From positions 55,137-119,136 of the forward strand of contig VZSF01008758.1 of NCBI GenBank assembly GCA_013398295.1: a stretch of DNA of 64,000 nt, written 5' to 3'. Position numbers and translations under genes: made by a program. The notes beneath the pieces were generated by a model, which saw nothing but the letters and a program-made list of their open reading frames with translations, had not been told where the DNA came from and searched no databases. This document shows, piece by piece, positions 1 through 11,720 of the stretch (the first letter of the stretch is position 1; each line of letters opens with the position of its first letter). The stretch is from Chionis minor (lineage: Eukaryota > Chordata > Aves > Charadriiformes > Chionididae).

Positions 1-1015
1 GAGACTTTCGCTCACAGTCTGAAGCACCACGCTGACTAATGCTGCGCAGCTCGCTCCTGAACGCCTGCCCATACCTAATAGCTGAGGGCATCTCCCGCTT
101 CATTTTCCTTTGCTTCCTTTCTCAAAGACGAAGGAGAGCTCCAACTTCACACGAAGTTGAAGTCATCTAATTTTATGGATCAAAGTGTCTCCTGTTTTTG
201 TTGTAGCGAAGCAATTTGACACTTTCCATAATACAAACATTCCCAACCCTAATTAGAGGGGCAGCTGTTTTCAATAGCTCCAGAAACCTTTTCCAGATTA
301 GCACAAGAATATGGCCAAAAAGTACAGGACACCAGAGGGTGGGAATATTCCCTCCCAGCAAGGCTCTTCTAGCTGCTCCTGTTCCCCATCTCCCTGCTCC
401 GTACTGACAGAGGAGCTACAAAAAGCCCTTTTTTGTGGTTGCCACAGCCAGCAGCGAGGCCATGGGGGAGCGCTGGTGGAGGCTGATTACCAGTATTTAA
501 CTGGTGTGTCCCTTCAGCCTCTGCAGAAGTTGTGTGGGGACCCAGTGCCAGTCTGGGTCTGCGTTGCTGCTCCTACCCTGGAGCTGCCCACTTGGCATCC
601 AGGGGGAAAAGAAACAGATCCAGCGAAAGGAAGGTGAAATTTGCTTCCTTCTTGCTGGGAAGCGCTGGAACCTCTCGGGACATGCCCAAGTGCTCACCCT
701 CAGCTGCGTCCCATGGGGCTGTGTGCCGGGACGGGGTTTTGGGGGCAGAGCCTGAGCTCAGCCGCAGGGCAGGATGGAGCAAGGGAGCACTAAGGGACAA
801 CAACAGTTTTGGGAAGACCTCTGGGAGCTGCTGTTGCCAGGAGCTCGGTGGGGGTGTATTCGGGGTTGCGTCCATCTTGCAGAGACTGGGGAGATGAGCA
901 AAGCTCCAGCCTGACCCCACGATACAGGCGAGGACGCTGTATCCGACAGCCGGCCAGAAAAGGGCTGGATCCGCGCCGCAGGCATCAGGGGGCTTGTGCT
1001 CGCGCCTGCCTCGAC
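1..1015. other. Unique non-coding sequence, no gene seen
   Basis: No gene or recognisable repeat is seen. Bases 1-320 are AT-richer; bases 500-1015 are GC-richer and open in several frames on both strands at once, which is typical of chance frames in GC-rich DNA. A small perfect inverted repeat (CAACTTC, 4-nt loop, GAAGTTG) lies at 142-159. A chance origin for it is likely. Confidence 0.6.
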
Positions 1016-1024
1016 TGAGGCTGC

Positions 1025-1290
1025 GGTACCAAAAAGCAGTTTATTCATTTTGTCTCCTGAACAAGTATTAAGATGAATATCAAAACATAATTGTCTCAAC
1101 AATCTTTAGGCTTTTACTTATCAGGCGTTGATGATAAGGCTGTAGAGCGATATGTTCATTTGTCTGCAGATCTCTGTAATCCTATTAAGTATAGAGTGAT
1201 AACTATTAAACTGTATATATACAGCCCCATGCACACATTTACTGAGGAAAGTATTTAAGACACGCTGTCAATAACATTTACTGCTGCACA
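1025..1290. promoter_or_regulatory. AT-rich island, candidate conserved non-coding element
   Basis: This AT-rich stretch sits between GC-richer flanks. It contains GATA-like words (TTATCA near 1118, GATAA near 1133 and 1198), ATTAA words and a perfect 14-bp palindrome CTGTATATATACAG at 1211-1224. It has no open frame or repeat signature. The enhancer idea is inference from composition and motif density; only a multi-bird alignment could show conservation. Confidence 0.22.
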
Positions 1291-1412
1291 GAGAGGGTAA
1301 GTTGTACGGACAACTGAAAGAGAACCCGCCTCGATTAGCACCACATCACTCAGCGTCAGAGACCCCTCCTGGCACAACAGCAGGAACATTGCTGGAGCTA
1401 AAGCAGGCAAAA

Positions 1413-1437
1413 AATAAAATTGCCCCTTAATTTTATT
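1413..1437. repeat. Short inverted repeat (9-bp stem)
   Basis: AATAAAATT at 1413-1421 and AATTTTATT at 1429-1437 are perfect reverse complements with a 7-nt loop. The left arm contains AATAAA, so it could be mistaken for a poly(A) signal. No transcript unit is evident to use it. Confidence 0.6.
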
Positions 1438-1636
1438 CCGAGTTTTCTTCAGAGCAGAGGGAATTTTCCTGGCTCTGTGTTTCATGCCTCGAAGTCCAGA
1501 GGACCAGGCTGGGGCAGAGCCGACCTCACCTGGTGCTTAAACCCACCACTGGTGCCTGTGTCAGCGCTGCCCGTGGGCTTTATCTGCCTCCAGCGCCCCT
1601 GGACAGACGCCTGGTGAGGTTTTTCCCTTTCCCCAG

Positions 1637-1805
1637 GCCGTATCTAGATGAGGAAAGCCCATTTGTGAAGAGACCACAGAAATTTTCACCCCCTCAAAAA
1701 AGAAAATGTCCTAGCTTTCAACGGCAAAGCAAGAGGAAAGCTCGTGCTTCAACCCAAACCCCAGCAGCTGCTCAGCTCGGCTTTTGCTTTTGCTCTGAAA
1801 ACTGA
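1637..1805 (+). other. Exon-like open segment with strong splice acceptor (unproven)
   Basis: I do not recognise this as any gene. A pyrimidine-rich tract (about 1620-1634) ends in CCCCAG, putting a good acceptor AG at 1635-1636. The following frame stays open to a TGA ending at 1805. The predicted 56-residue tail is basic in its middle: it has an acidic start (YLDEESP), then Lys/Arg/Pro/Gln-rich sequence with motifs such as FVKRPQKF and QSKRKARA, then a small hydrophobic end. It would be a terminal coding exon or a lncRNA exon. Against this, no poly(A) signal follows closely and no partner exon can be identified. A chance open frame downstream of a chance acceptor remains the simplest explanation. 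Confidence 0.13.
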
Positions 1806-3090
1806 ACTTTTGCAGTTAGTCCCCAGGTAGAAGAATCTCATGCCGAAGAGCCTGACACTGCTGTGGCATGGTGTGAGGACCGGCAGTGTGAGCCACTGCC
1901 CTCAGGGACAGGGACAGGGACACAGACGCTGCCCCTCCATAATTCAATCTTCATGCTGGCTCGCTCCGGGGTCTCTGGGCAATGACCGTGGCGGTGCCGC
2001 CGCCAGCGCTGCGGGGCTTTCTGACGTGTGCGGGAGCTGACACGCCACCCACCGCCTGACCTCGCCGTCTGCTGGAAACAACCCCCGGCCAAAGGAGCCG
2101 TTCCCACACGGCGTGTCTCTGTCCTGGGAAGTTATGTGGCACCAACCCATCGCTCACCCACGCGTGTGTCCCGTCATCTCCCTCCCCTGCCCTGCCCTCC
2201 TGGCGGGGTACGGCCGCACCAATATTCCTGTTTACAGCTGGTTCTCCCCCCTGCCCCTTCTCTGTGTTTATTCTGGAGTACTTTTGCACGCTGCGGATGC
2301 ACAGCACTCTGGTAACACTTACCGCAGCCCTTCTTCTGTATGTTATCTCCCTAAATTACTGCGGGTTCAGTCTCACAGTAGTTCCAGACACCTTCTAGTT
2401 TTAAGTACAGCATTTCAAAACGAAACAATCACAGCCCACAAGGCAGGAACAAGGTCTCAGTTCCTTCATTTCTCCCTCCAAAGCCTTGGCTGCCGCATGC
2501 TGAAGGAGCTGGAGAAGCCTCGCAAGGCCACCAAGCCAGCACACCTCCTGCTCACGCAGCATCTCCCTTAATTTCCAGACTTGAATCTTGACTTCAGCTG
2601 GGCACTTTTGTCCATGCCTTTCCATTTTTAACTCTCCTCTGCCCCACGTGTGTATAAATACCTGCTAAATTGTGACCCAAGGGTAGCTGGAGCTTGCCAG
2701 CGCCTCAGAGCCAGGACCATCGTTGGCAGACGTTGTGGTGCAGGCTGGATTTTGGACACCAGCGAGCTCAGAGCAGCTCCTGGGTTGCGTTAGTGCTCAG
2801 CATCACTGGTAAACCTGGTTGCTGCAATACTTTTACTGCCTACCATAAAAAAGCGCCTTCTCTGTGCTGTAACAGGGGGAGGAGGTGCCTGGGCCATATT
2901 TCCTTCTTAATTGCAGGCTGAGAGGTACGAAGATACACTGAATGGAAACATAACACGCTGAGATTGGAGTGAATTAGGCTGTCAGGAGGCAGTCGGGAGA
3001 GTGTTTGTTTGCCGTTAGGGTGGCAGGCAGAGGAGCAGAAGCTTCTCCCGGCTTCTTGTTAAATGCAGAGCTGAAATGCCAAGGAGTGAT
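1806..3090. other. Unique non-coding sequence, no gene seen
   Basis: GC-moderate unique sequence. A short tandem GGGACA run (three copies) is at about 1908-1925. An E-box CACGTG (about 2645) lies just before a TATA-like TATAAATA (about 2653), but there is no GC-rich promoter context and no open frame of note downstream. I see no interspersed repeat. Confidence 0.55.
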
Positions 3091-3094
3091 GGAG

Positions 3095-3420
3095 ACGTAT
3101 AAAGAAAATAACCCATAAAGTAGCATCAGAAATATTGATAACTCAGGCAAATCACTCCTATGGACCTTCTTTGGTTACATTATCAGTTCATTCTTCCTTG
3201 CAAAGCACCGCTATCACACAAGCATAATAAAACAAGAATATATAAATGGAAGGAATTAAGAGTCATCCTATTGGGACCAATTTAATCTTTGCTTCATTTA
3301 AAAGGAGAACATGGCTCCCTTATCTAATGTACATAAAATTGCTCTTTATTCCCCAGGTTTACATATAGATGACAGATCTATATAAATATGGATCTTCTCC
3401 TTTTCCCCATTCTGTTGTGA
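3095..3420. promoter_or_regulatory. AT-rich island with GATA-like motifs
   Basis: AT-rich stretch with several GATA-type words on either strand (GATAAC near 3137, TTATCA near 3180, CTATCA near 3210, TTATCT near 3320) and TATA-like runs. It has no open frame and no recognisable repeat. A distal regulatory element is a possible reading, supported by motif density only. Confidence 0.18.
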
Positions 3421-4359
3421 GGAGAGCCACCTTCCACCTCATCTATTCTCTGCTCTAGATGCTTGAAAGAGAGTCTCCCTCCTGCCCTATGTTCTTATCG
3501 TGAATGGAGAGGACAAGGATATGGCAGAACCCTTTGGAGGCAAAGAGCTTTGGCAGCTGGTGTTTGAAACAAAAAAGCAGTGAGAGCAGTCACAGGTAGC
3601 TCTCGCTCAGAGGCATCTGGTGTTGAAGGGAAGAGGTTAGCTAGCCTGCAGCCTGGGGCTGAAACCCAGCCAAAACATGCCCTCCCAAGAGCGCTCCACT
3701 CCCATCCATCTTTGCTAGCTTTCCTTTTAGGGAGTTTCAGAGCGAACCCACGGAAGTTTCCATGCGGTACAAGACAGGCAGGAAACCACAAAGTCTCCTG
3801 TGAACTGTCATGCTCGGGCCACTCAGAGCGAAGTGGAAACACAGAGTTTTACTGTGAAGTTACCAAAAGCAAAGACTGGCCCGTGCTGGAATGGGTGTCC
3901 TGCTGAGCCACTACGTAGGCAAGACCAGCCCCGAACCTCTCCCCCATCCCAAGATGGGAACCGCCATCCCACGAACACTGGTAGAAGGTTCAGAGCAACC
4001 ACCAAAAGCCACTTCAGTCTTCACAGGCTCAGGTTTTTAAGTTAAAATTCAAAGTTATCCCCAGAACGCAGACTTTCCCACACCCAAATATATAAACTGA
4101 GGTTGAAATGTGGATCTCAGTCAAGAGCAGTCTCCCTGCCAAAATTTTCACTGGTCCCATTATACAGCTGCTGAATAGGACCCCGAGTCACTGCGAGTTC
4201 ACATCCTTGCCCATATAAAATCACGTCCTTTTCCATAGGACATATTCAGAAATGTGCACATATTTCCTCTTTTCCTCACCTCTGAGCTGGGAAAAAAGAT
4301 GTATTTGTGAATCATTTCTTTCTAACATGCTGAAAGCATCAGAGGACTCCCTGCTCTTT
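3421..4359. other. Unique non-coding sequence, no gene seen
   Basis: Overlapping short open frames occur on both strands around 3500-4040, none with a recognisable domain. No repeat, CpG cluster or RNA gene is seen. Confidence 0.55.
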
Positions 4360-4550
4360 CAAACCTACTATCATAAGTGCAATTTCAAAGTGTTTCTCTC
4401 TCCTAATATCTAGTGGCTTTTTAAAAAGCAACTAACAGCAGTGTTGGAATGGCTAATGCCTAATTAGCTAATGGGTAATGATGCTCCTGTGAATGAGGCT
4501 GACATTTCACTCTATAATTATCATGTAGCCTGATATCACGTCCTGCAGCG
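4360..4550. promoter_or_regulatory. TAAT-array element, candidate homeodomain enhancer
   Basis: Four TAAT cores start at 4454, 4461, 4469 and 4476, a spacing of 7, 8 and 7 bp. The second is part of the palindrome TAATTA (4461-4466). The surrounding 190 bp is AT-rich and includes TATAATTATC near 4513. TAAT is the core recognised by most Antennapedia-, Paired- and LIM-class homeodomains, and close arrays are common in developmental enhancers. Function here is inference. Confidence 0.28.
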
Positions 4551-5896
4551 GGCAGTTGTAGGTGCCTTGGGACAAGGCTGAGGAACAGGCAGGCCCGTAG
4601 CCATGCTCCCTCGCTGCCCTCCGAGCCACCAACACCAGCCGGGTGCGACGGCAAAGCCACAGCCGCCGCCGCCACGGCTGACTGGAGCACCACGAAAAGC
4701 CGACCACAGCTCCTGCATGTCTGGCTTTCCCCAGACGTGTCCTCATTTTCCACTCCCAAAGTTTATATGTCTGAGCTGCAAAAGAGGAATTTAGTCATTT
4801 TACTGGGACCTCCAGCTGCCTGGCAGCCTGCAAGCAGCCTTTGCACTGGTCCACAGGTCCGTGTCTCCGTCCAGAGGGCAGCAGAAGAGCTGAAGAAGCC
4901 ACCTCCTGTCTTGCTCGGACGTGAAGCCTGGAGGAGCAGCCACTTGCTGTAACCCCCTGAAGCTGAAAGCTCATATGCTGTATTAGCCCTAAAAAAGGCA
5001 AGCTCAACTCTCTGAGAAGATTTGTGGTCCAGCAAACTGTTAGGACAGATCTGCTTGTAACACGTATTAGCCCGCAGACCGCGTTGTCTTCTTTTTTCTT
5101 TTACTCTGGTAAATAATTAAGAGTAACTCAGTTTTGTTCCTCAGGCCATCCAAGAGGGAACAGCAATCCATAGGCTTCAGAAGGGTTTAATTCCAGCTTG
5201 CAAAAGTGCAAAATCACTCTGGAGTCACCGCTTTGCCTTTCCTCAGCCACTGCCGTACCCGCCACGCCAGGACAGCCGCTCCAAAGATGAGCCTTCAGCC
5301 TCAGGATCCTCTTCAAAATCTCTATTGCCAACTGCAACGCTTAGAAAAAAAATAGTCACTAGAGGATCTGAAAGAATAAAAACCAACCTACCAGTGGAAA
5401 ATTTCACCTGGTTTTCTGGAGCTTTAGGGATGCCACCATCCTGTGCTTCCCTAGCACAGGGCAGCTTTTGGGGAGCTGAGCCTGCACCTGTCCAACATGG
5501 CATTGGAGGGTGCCTGGGCAGTCTGGTAGGTTTTTCTCCTATAATTCTCCAAATCTATAGTTTTATGCACTGTGGGTTTGGTTTTTCAGACACGCCAAGT
5601 GCTCCCAGTTAAAGAAACTTGCTGGAGCTGAGCATTTCCGAGGGCAGAAAAGAGAACTTACAAGGCATGACACTGGAACAGAGGTGCTCGGGCACCGGGA
5701 GAACCTGTGTCGGCCCTTCCTTCACCAGTTCCTTGGGACCAGGACAAGACCCACACCCTGCACACCTTTGCTTTTCCTCTTTCTCATTTCTGCAGGTGGG
5801 GAGATGTGGGAGCACTGGCAAAGGCTGGCTTGTGTTGGAGGCCAGGGGGTACACCTGAAAACAGGACTTCACACAATACAGCGCTTGATCGGCAGA
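4551..5896. other. Unique non-coding sequence, no gene seen
   Basis: A small CpG-rich patch with CCG-type triplets lies at about 4635-4690. The rest is ordinary unique sequence with overlapping chance frames on both strands. I see no repeat family or RNA gene. Confidence 0.55.
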
Positions 5897-5897
5897 T

Positions 5898-5927
5898 TAA
5901 AATAATAATAGTAGTAAAAAAAAAAAA
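5898..5927 (+). repeat. Simple sequence: AAT/AGT repeats then A12
   Basis: A short trinucleotide run (AATAATAATAGTAGT-like, 5898-5914) leads into an uninterrupted run of 12 A at 5916-5927. Nothing upstream identifies it as the tail of a retroposon. Confidence 0.75.
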
Positions 5928-5999
5928 TCACACTATTAATAAGCAGAAGGAGCACATGGAGCCCTGGGAGACACATTAACTGTTTGAAAAGGCAGATAT

Positions 6000-6760
6000 T
6001 CCTGTCCCTCCCTCCCCGTGTAATCAACATGTATTTATTTCTCTATTTAGCTCAACACTCGCCCTTTCAGGAGAAGATGAAAGTGTCAAGATGACCCTCG
6101 TCTTATCGCGCCCCGCATGAGAGAAAGCTTTGAAGATATAATATGCAGAAACACCGGGCTCTCTGGTGACTTCTCCAGATTTAATTAGCCTGACCTTCCG
6201 CGTGGATCCTGCCTCCCCCTCCAGACAGCCCTTCTCCTCCTGCTCTCCAGCCGCAGACGAGCTTCTGGACTCGTCGGCAAAAGAGCAGCTGCTCAAGCCC
6301 TCCGTTTAATTCGGAGCTTGGCTCTCCAAGATGAGCTAAAAAAAAAAAAATGCCACCCCAAAGATGGAGCTGCTTTTAGCATTATACACGAGCTGCAACT
6401 GCCAAGGAAAGTTTATCTTGGAGCCAATGTGAGCTCTGTTGCTCCAAGTTAAATATTTCCATTTAAAAAGTAGAATGAACTATACTGTGGGACTTCCAAT
6501 TGCTTCCTGAAATATTAAGAAGGAATATCTTTAAACATTAATATTTTGTTATAGTGCCGAAGTCTTTCTAAGGGAGGGTTATTTTTTAGAGTTGTGTATT
6601 TTTCTCTGCATAATTGGAGCCTCTGAAGTGTGCCTATACCCTCCCTTTCCAAAAGTCGCTACAAAACAGTAGCCTTCCTTCCAAAGTAATCAATAAAAAT
6701 CCTTCATTTTTGTCTCTTCTGTTATTCTTGCTGGTAGGAGGCACATGTAAAGGACATCTG
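6000..6760. promoter_or_regulatory. Large AT-rich island, candidate conserved non-coding block
   Basis: About 750 bp with long AT-rich stretches, TTTAATTAGCC near 6180, TAAATATT and ATTAATATT words at about 6450-6550, and an A-run at 6339-6350. It contains an 8-bp hairpin arm pair CTTGGAGC/GCTCCAAG at 6417-6448. No frame is convincingly coding and no repeat is recognised. Its regulatory nature is inferred from composition only. Confidence 0.22.
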
Positions 6761-7220
6761 TGTTTAACCCCTTGAGGTAAGCGCACCATTGTGTGCCGCA
6801 TCCTCAATGAGACCAAAAGCTGAGGGCTGCCAAAAGCCAGAGCCACATCCCGCTGCTTATTTTGGTGCATCCACATCCACCGACACATCTGTTGTGCCGG
6901 GATGGGCATGGACGTGCTCCCACTGCCCATCCCAGATGGAGCTTCCAGACAGCGCTGTCCTCGGTGTCCCCTGGCACCGGCTGGAAGAGCGGGGCTGTGC
7001 CGGATGGGGCACCACCTGCCTGGGCACCATGTCCCCAGCTCCAGAGCTCCTATCCCGGGAACACAAGAACCTTGGGATGGGGGTAGGACAACTCCTGACC
7101 CTCCTGCCCCAAGCTTTGCTCACCACTAGCCTGTCCATCCTCCCTGTTGTCAGGGAAGTGGTGTTTGAACCAGCAGCTCAGGAGAGCAGATTCAGTGCTG
7201 CTCTCATGGCAGGGAAGAAC
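6761..7220. other. GC-richer unique sequence
   Basis: One plus-strand frame runs through most of this stretch while two others and a minus frame are also open, the pattern of chance frames in stop-poor GC-rich DNA. Translations show no known domain. Confidence 0.5.
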
Positions 7221-7262
7221 AGAAAGAAAAAAAAAAAAGAAAAAGAAAAAAAGAGAGAAAAA
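7221..7262 (+). repeat. Purine (A-rich) low-complexity tract
   Basis: An interrupted poly-A/AAAG tract of about 40 bp. The preceding sequence is not a recognised retroposon, so this is annotated as simple sequence only. Confidence 0.8.
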
Positions 7263-7450
7263 TGATGTTGCTTCCAGGCCATTTACATGTTCATTTCTCA
7301 AGAGAATGTGACACTTTATCCTTTTTCTCAAATTAACTTTTGTGTCACACGTGGAATAAAAAGAGACGATAGACGGGGACTGAAACATGGTGAAATAAAA
7401 GACTGCGAGCTTGCATGCGCGGAGCATATGTTTGTGATCTATAGGAGCCG
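7263..7450. promoter_or_regulatory. AT-rich island, candidate conserved non-coding element
   Basis: A compact AT-rich block with paired GTGACAC and TGTCACAC words about 40 bp apart (near 7307 and 7342) and a GCATGC/GCGC patch near 7415. There is no repeat signature. The regulatory call is speculative. Confidence 0.18.
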
Positions 7451-10400
7451 GGGGAGGGACGGGGAGTGGAGCCCTGCTATGTCAACCATTGTTCAGCAGC
7501 TTGGTATGTTGGCTTAATCTTACAAGGTCTCCCAGAGGTCCTTTTTTGCAGATTTTTTTCTCACCCCACTTCAGGGCAAACAAAGTGCTTTCCTGAGCAG
7601 GCAGACTTGAGCCGCTTAACTGTTCGCATGCTAGTCGGGAGAGACCCCGAGGACACAGGGCATGTCCTCAGCCGGGATGGTCAGCTCGGGAATGCCAAAG
7701 CCGAGGGCAGTCCCGGCACACACAGCTGGAGGGACAAGAGCTGGTCCTCACCCACAGGGTCAGCACAGGTTCGCACCAGAGATGCGTGGAAGTGGCTCTG
7801 GAAAACGTAGCAGACAGAAACTGAAAAAGGATTACAGAAAAGAGGTGTGTGGGGGTGTTATGATGCATTAAGCACACTGCCATTGTGTGGCCAACATCAC
7901 AGCTGAGCTCAAGCTCCAGTTTTGCACCACCAGCATCCACGACGCCCTGCCAAGCCCTAGGACCCACCAGTTTTGCTTTCCTTGGCTGACTACCTGCCTT
8001 ACCATACCTATTTGAAGCACCCCATGGCCATCACCCTTTACCTGGTGGGACACACTGGTCTCAAATCTGCTTCCTAAAGTGCAACTGCAAAATGAACCAA
8101 GTCCTGCACGACTGACCTGCAGTTCCAGCATCACTGTGGTGGGCAGCCAAACCCCAGCCCGGCCAGTGGAGGCACAGTCTGCAGTTCCTGATGGTCAGGG
8201 AGCAAGTCCTTAACCCAGACAGGCCCTGGCATAATGTGGATATATTTGGTGTTAGGTAGTTGCATAATTTCTGCCTTCCTGACTTTTGTCTCTTTGCTTT
8301 GTTTTACCGTTTCAAGTGGTTTACAGCTGGTTTTGTTGTCGCCAGTGTCCCCGCAGTTCTTAGGCATGTGGTGAAGCAGAGGCACCTGCATCCCCAAAGG
8401 AGAGGTGGGAGTTGGAGGCGATGCTCCTTGGCATGCTGCTCTTCAAGGCCATTTGTACAAGCATTTTTAGATTTCCCTTTCTCCCAGACATATGAAACTC
8501 GCTGGTATATTAAAGACTTAGCTACAAGCTCAGATTGAGAAGGCACTGGAGAGCTGAATGCTCTTTTCTGACTGGTTGCAGGGAGTTTCACCCAGAGATT
8601 TTCCTTTAGGGAAGAGCCAAAGACAAAAATCACAACATGAAAGCCTGGACAAGTTGGCATTAACTGTTGCTCCTGCAAAAAAGCCTCCCCTTTCAAGTCC
8701 TTTCAGATGCTGAAGAAGGTGACTGGATTTTCTTCAGGCTGTACCAAAATTTGGCCAAATGTCACTAGTGGGCTCCCAGGGGCGCCTCCCGAGAGAGAGG
8801 AGCTGTCAGCTCTTCCCTGGCTTCTTACCTGGGCATTGGATGCCATTTATAAGGCAACATTCCCCCTCTGGAGAGGATCCAGGTGTGGGAGCACAGCCCA
8901 GCCATCCCTGATAGCACAGCCGTCCTGCTCCAGCTCCGTTAACCCCAGGAACCTCCATCCCGGGAGGAAGGCTCAAGCTAGCTTCACCAGCCCGCTTTGC
9001 TCCTGCGTGCCCAGGGGCTGCTCTCCGTGCCGCTGGCTCCCTCGCTTTGCTGGCTCTGCTCCTGGGCTGCTCGGGACCTGCTCTGCCAAAGCAGCAATGC
9101 ATCCGTTGCACCCATTCCTGCCAGGTGGGCTACCACCCCCTCCCGGGGACGGTGTCTGCACTGAGCTGTGAGCACCGGGAACAGGGGGACACCCAGGCAA
9201 ATGGACAAAGTCAGTGTTAGCACGGCATGACGCGCTAGCCAGGAAACAGAAGACACATAGTACGGGTAAAACTGACTTCATTCCGATTCAGATTAAACAA
9301 CCAATGATGTTACACAGGCTTTTTATTAAGAAGGGGCAGGGTCCCAGGCATTTTGGTGCCTCCTCTTCTTCCCTCGCACAACCTCTCTGCAAGGTTTTGG
9401 TTTGGGTAAAGGGTTAAATCCTCGTTTCCAACAGACACTTTCACATCTGGGCTTAGGGAAGACCTCAGGTGACACCAGCCCCACAAACTGGTGGTGAGCA
9501 GCTCCTGATGCAGCACCAGTGGGGTCAGCAGGAGTCTCTTCATCATCTCCCACAGCCTTGAGCCGTCACAAACAGTTTCACTGCTAAAGGGAACAGAAGT
9601 CAAAAATCACTAAACTTTGGGTGTAGGTGAGAAGGAGAATCAGAAATTTGCCTCTAAATTGCTGTTACCTGTAGCTTAAAAATCAAAAAGGGATTTGTTG
9701 GGGGCTGAGGAAGAGAGAGAGCAGGACGAGCGATCATTTCCCTGTGAGATTTGGCTCCCAGCTAGCTTATGCTGAGCTCCACAGCTGTGCCGTGGGGAAG
9801 TGCAGCCGGCTTCTCTGGGTCACATATGGTTTGGGGTTTTTTGGAGATTTTTTTTTATTAGCTCACATGCTAGTGCCCTCAGAAACCAAAATTCACCATC
9901 CTGTCTTCACATTTCCCTTCTGCAGCAGCAGAGAAAAGCTGTTACAGTCCATGCCTCTAGCTTCACTTAAAGCTTCATAAACTCTAATACCCACTTCAGC
10001 TACATCATTATTCTCATTTCTGTTCAAGACGGCTCTGAAAAAGCACAAGGTCTGAGACAGCAGAAGCCCATCTGTCTCTCCGGCAACCCCATTCCTTGCT
10101 GAATGCGATGCTCTGGTGGCATTGAGGATACCATGTATATAAGTTTTAGGGACCTTTCTGCACATCCAGCCCCAAAACAAGTGAGCTGGACGTGCTATAG
10201 CCTGGTGCTGAACAGCCCCAGCGCAGCAAACCTGTGCTGGAGGTGACAGACCTCAAGCTGCTGTTGGTTGACACTCAGGGCAAGACACCCTCAGGCACAA
10301 CAGGCAGCTGGGAATAATTCTGGCTATCTAGAATTGCAATTAAACCTCAAAGGCCAGAAGTATTTAAGTACTTCGGTTCAGGGCTTTGCGGTTTCTGGGT

Positions 10401-11515
10401 GCGCAGCTGAAAGGAGCTGAGAAGCGTTGACGTGGTGTAGCCAAGGAGAGAAAGGGATGTCTGGGCTCCTTCAGAGAGATCTGAAGCACCCAGAACATCA
10501 CTCCGGCAGCGGGATTTATTTCACTTTGAGCATCTAGAGCATATGTAGCTATATCGGAGCTCACCACTGATCACCACTAAGTGCCTGGGGCAGAGTGGGC
10601 AGCCCCAGGACACGGTGCCCCTCAGCTAACGTGAACAGATCCTGTTGGACAGAAGGACTCACATCTCACGTTGTCCATTCCTCCCCAGCACTACAGAGGC
10701 TGCAGGACAGCCCTGGCAGGCTCCACAGGGTGCTCCACAGGGTCTCATTGCCAGCCTCAGCCCTAGCCTTTGGTCTTCCAGCAAAAAATCAAAGTGAAAT
10801 ATGTTTACCTGCACTGTTCAAACTGAAGAAGTTAGGGGAGAATTTCCATTTTTGAAGAAGAAAATATACCTGCCACATCAATAGCATTTTCTGGTTTGAC
10901 ATTTCAACTCTTTTTTTCTCAAAAGCTTGAAAGAAAGGAGTTCAGAGAAGAAGAAAAGCTCTCCGTTCCAGCTTCCAGCAAAATTCAGACAGATGAACCT
11001 TACCTCTCCCACCGGCTGCAGTAAACAGGTCAAGTTGTGTATGTCCTCTCTGGGACAGGGCTTACAGAGGGGAAAACCGGATAGGGACAACAGACAAATC
11101 TCCCAGTGACACTGCTTGGGCCAGCCACCCATTTAGGAGAGGACAACAGGACAGGCTGTGTCCCGATGCTGATGATCTGCCCACGCTCGGGACCTGCACT
11201 GCCTCAATCACACTGGTCTGGAAAACAGCCCAAATCCTACCCTGAGGAAATCACAGCTCTTCTGGTGAAAAGCAGCCATGAAATATTTTCTCCAGATCAA
11301 GTTCAGCTCCTAATCAAAGACAGCTACAAAGGTAAACTCGGAGTTTAAAGCAGACCTTAAATCCACCAAACACTTTTCAGCTGGACGGCGTCGTAAGAGT
11401 GGAAAGTGTTAGAGGAGCTGGGGAACAGACAGCCGCGCTGGCTGTGGTTTGTGTCTGCCCCATCCCGACGTGTTCCCATCCCACCCGTATGGGGCAGAGG
11501 GCTTTTTGCATCTTC
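7451..11515. other. Unique non-coding sequence, no gene seen
   Basis: About 4 kb of unique sequence of moderate GC. Open frames up to 154 codons (for example 8707-9171 on plus) overlap frames on the other strand and show no known domain. AT-rich pockets occur at 9290-9340, 9640-9700, 9835-9880 and 10310-10380. I see no interspersed repeat. Confidence 0.5.
10720..10743 (+). repeat. Short tandem duplication (12 bp x 2)
   Basis: GCTCCACAGGGT occurs twice head to tail (10720-10731, 10732-10743) with no mismatch. This is a small local duplication with no evident function. Confidence 0.8.
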
Positions 11516-11517
11516 AC

Positions 11518-11720
11518 CTGCTAAAAATATCCAAGGCTGGAAGTTAGAAGAAATTAAATATTTAGCAGTCGCATAAAGGCACCTTGGGATGAAAGTGTTA
11601 TGGATACAAAGCTGTCATCTCATCCCTTCATCATCATATTTTTTATGTAGCAGACATGTGTCTTGTTGGCAAGGCAACTTCTCTGTTTTAAACCAGCCTC
11701 ATAAATCTCATTAGGATGCC
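11518..11720. promoter_or_regulatory. AT-rich island, candidate conserved non-coding element
   Basis: A block with ATTAAATATTTAG near 11553, a TCATCATCAT stretch near 11629 and TTTTTTATG. It is flanked by GC-richer unique sequence and has no coding or repeat signature. Confidence 0.18.

Noticed and set aside
2645..2660. E-box plus TATA-like pair as a promoter
   Set aside because: No GC-rich context, no downstream frame or other promoter support.
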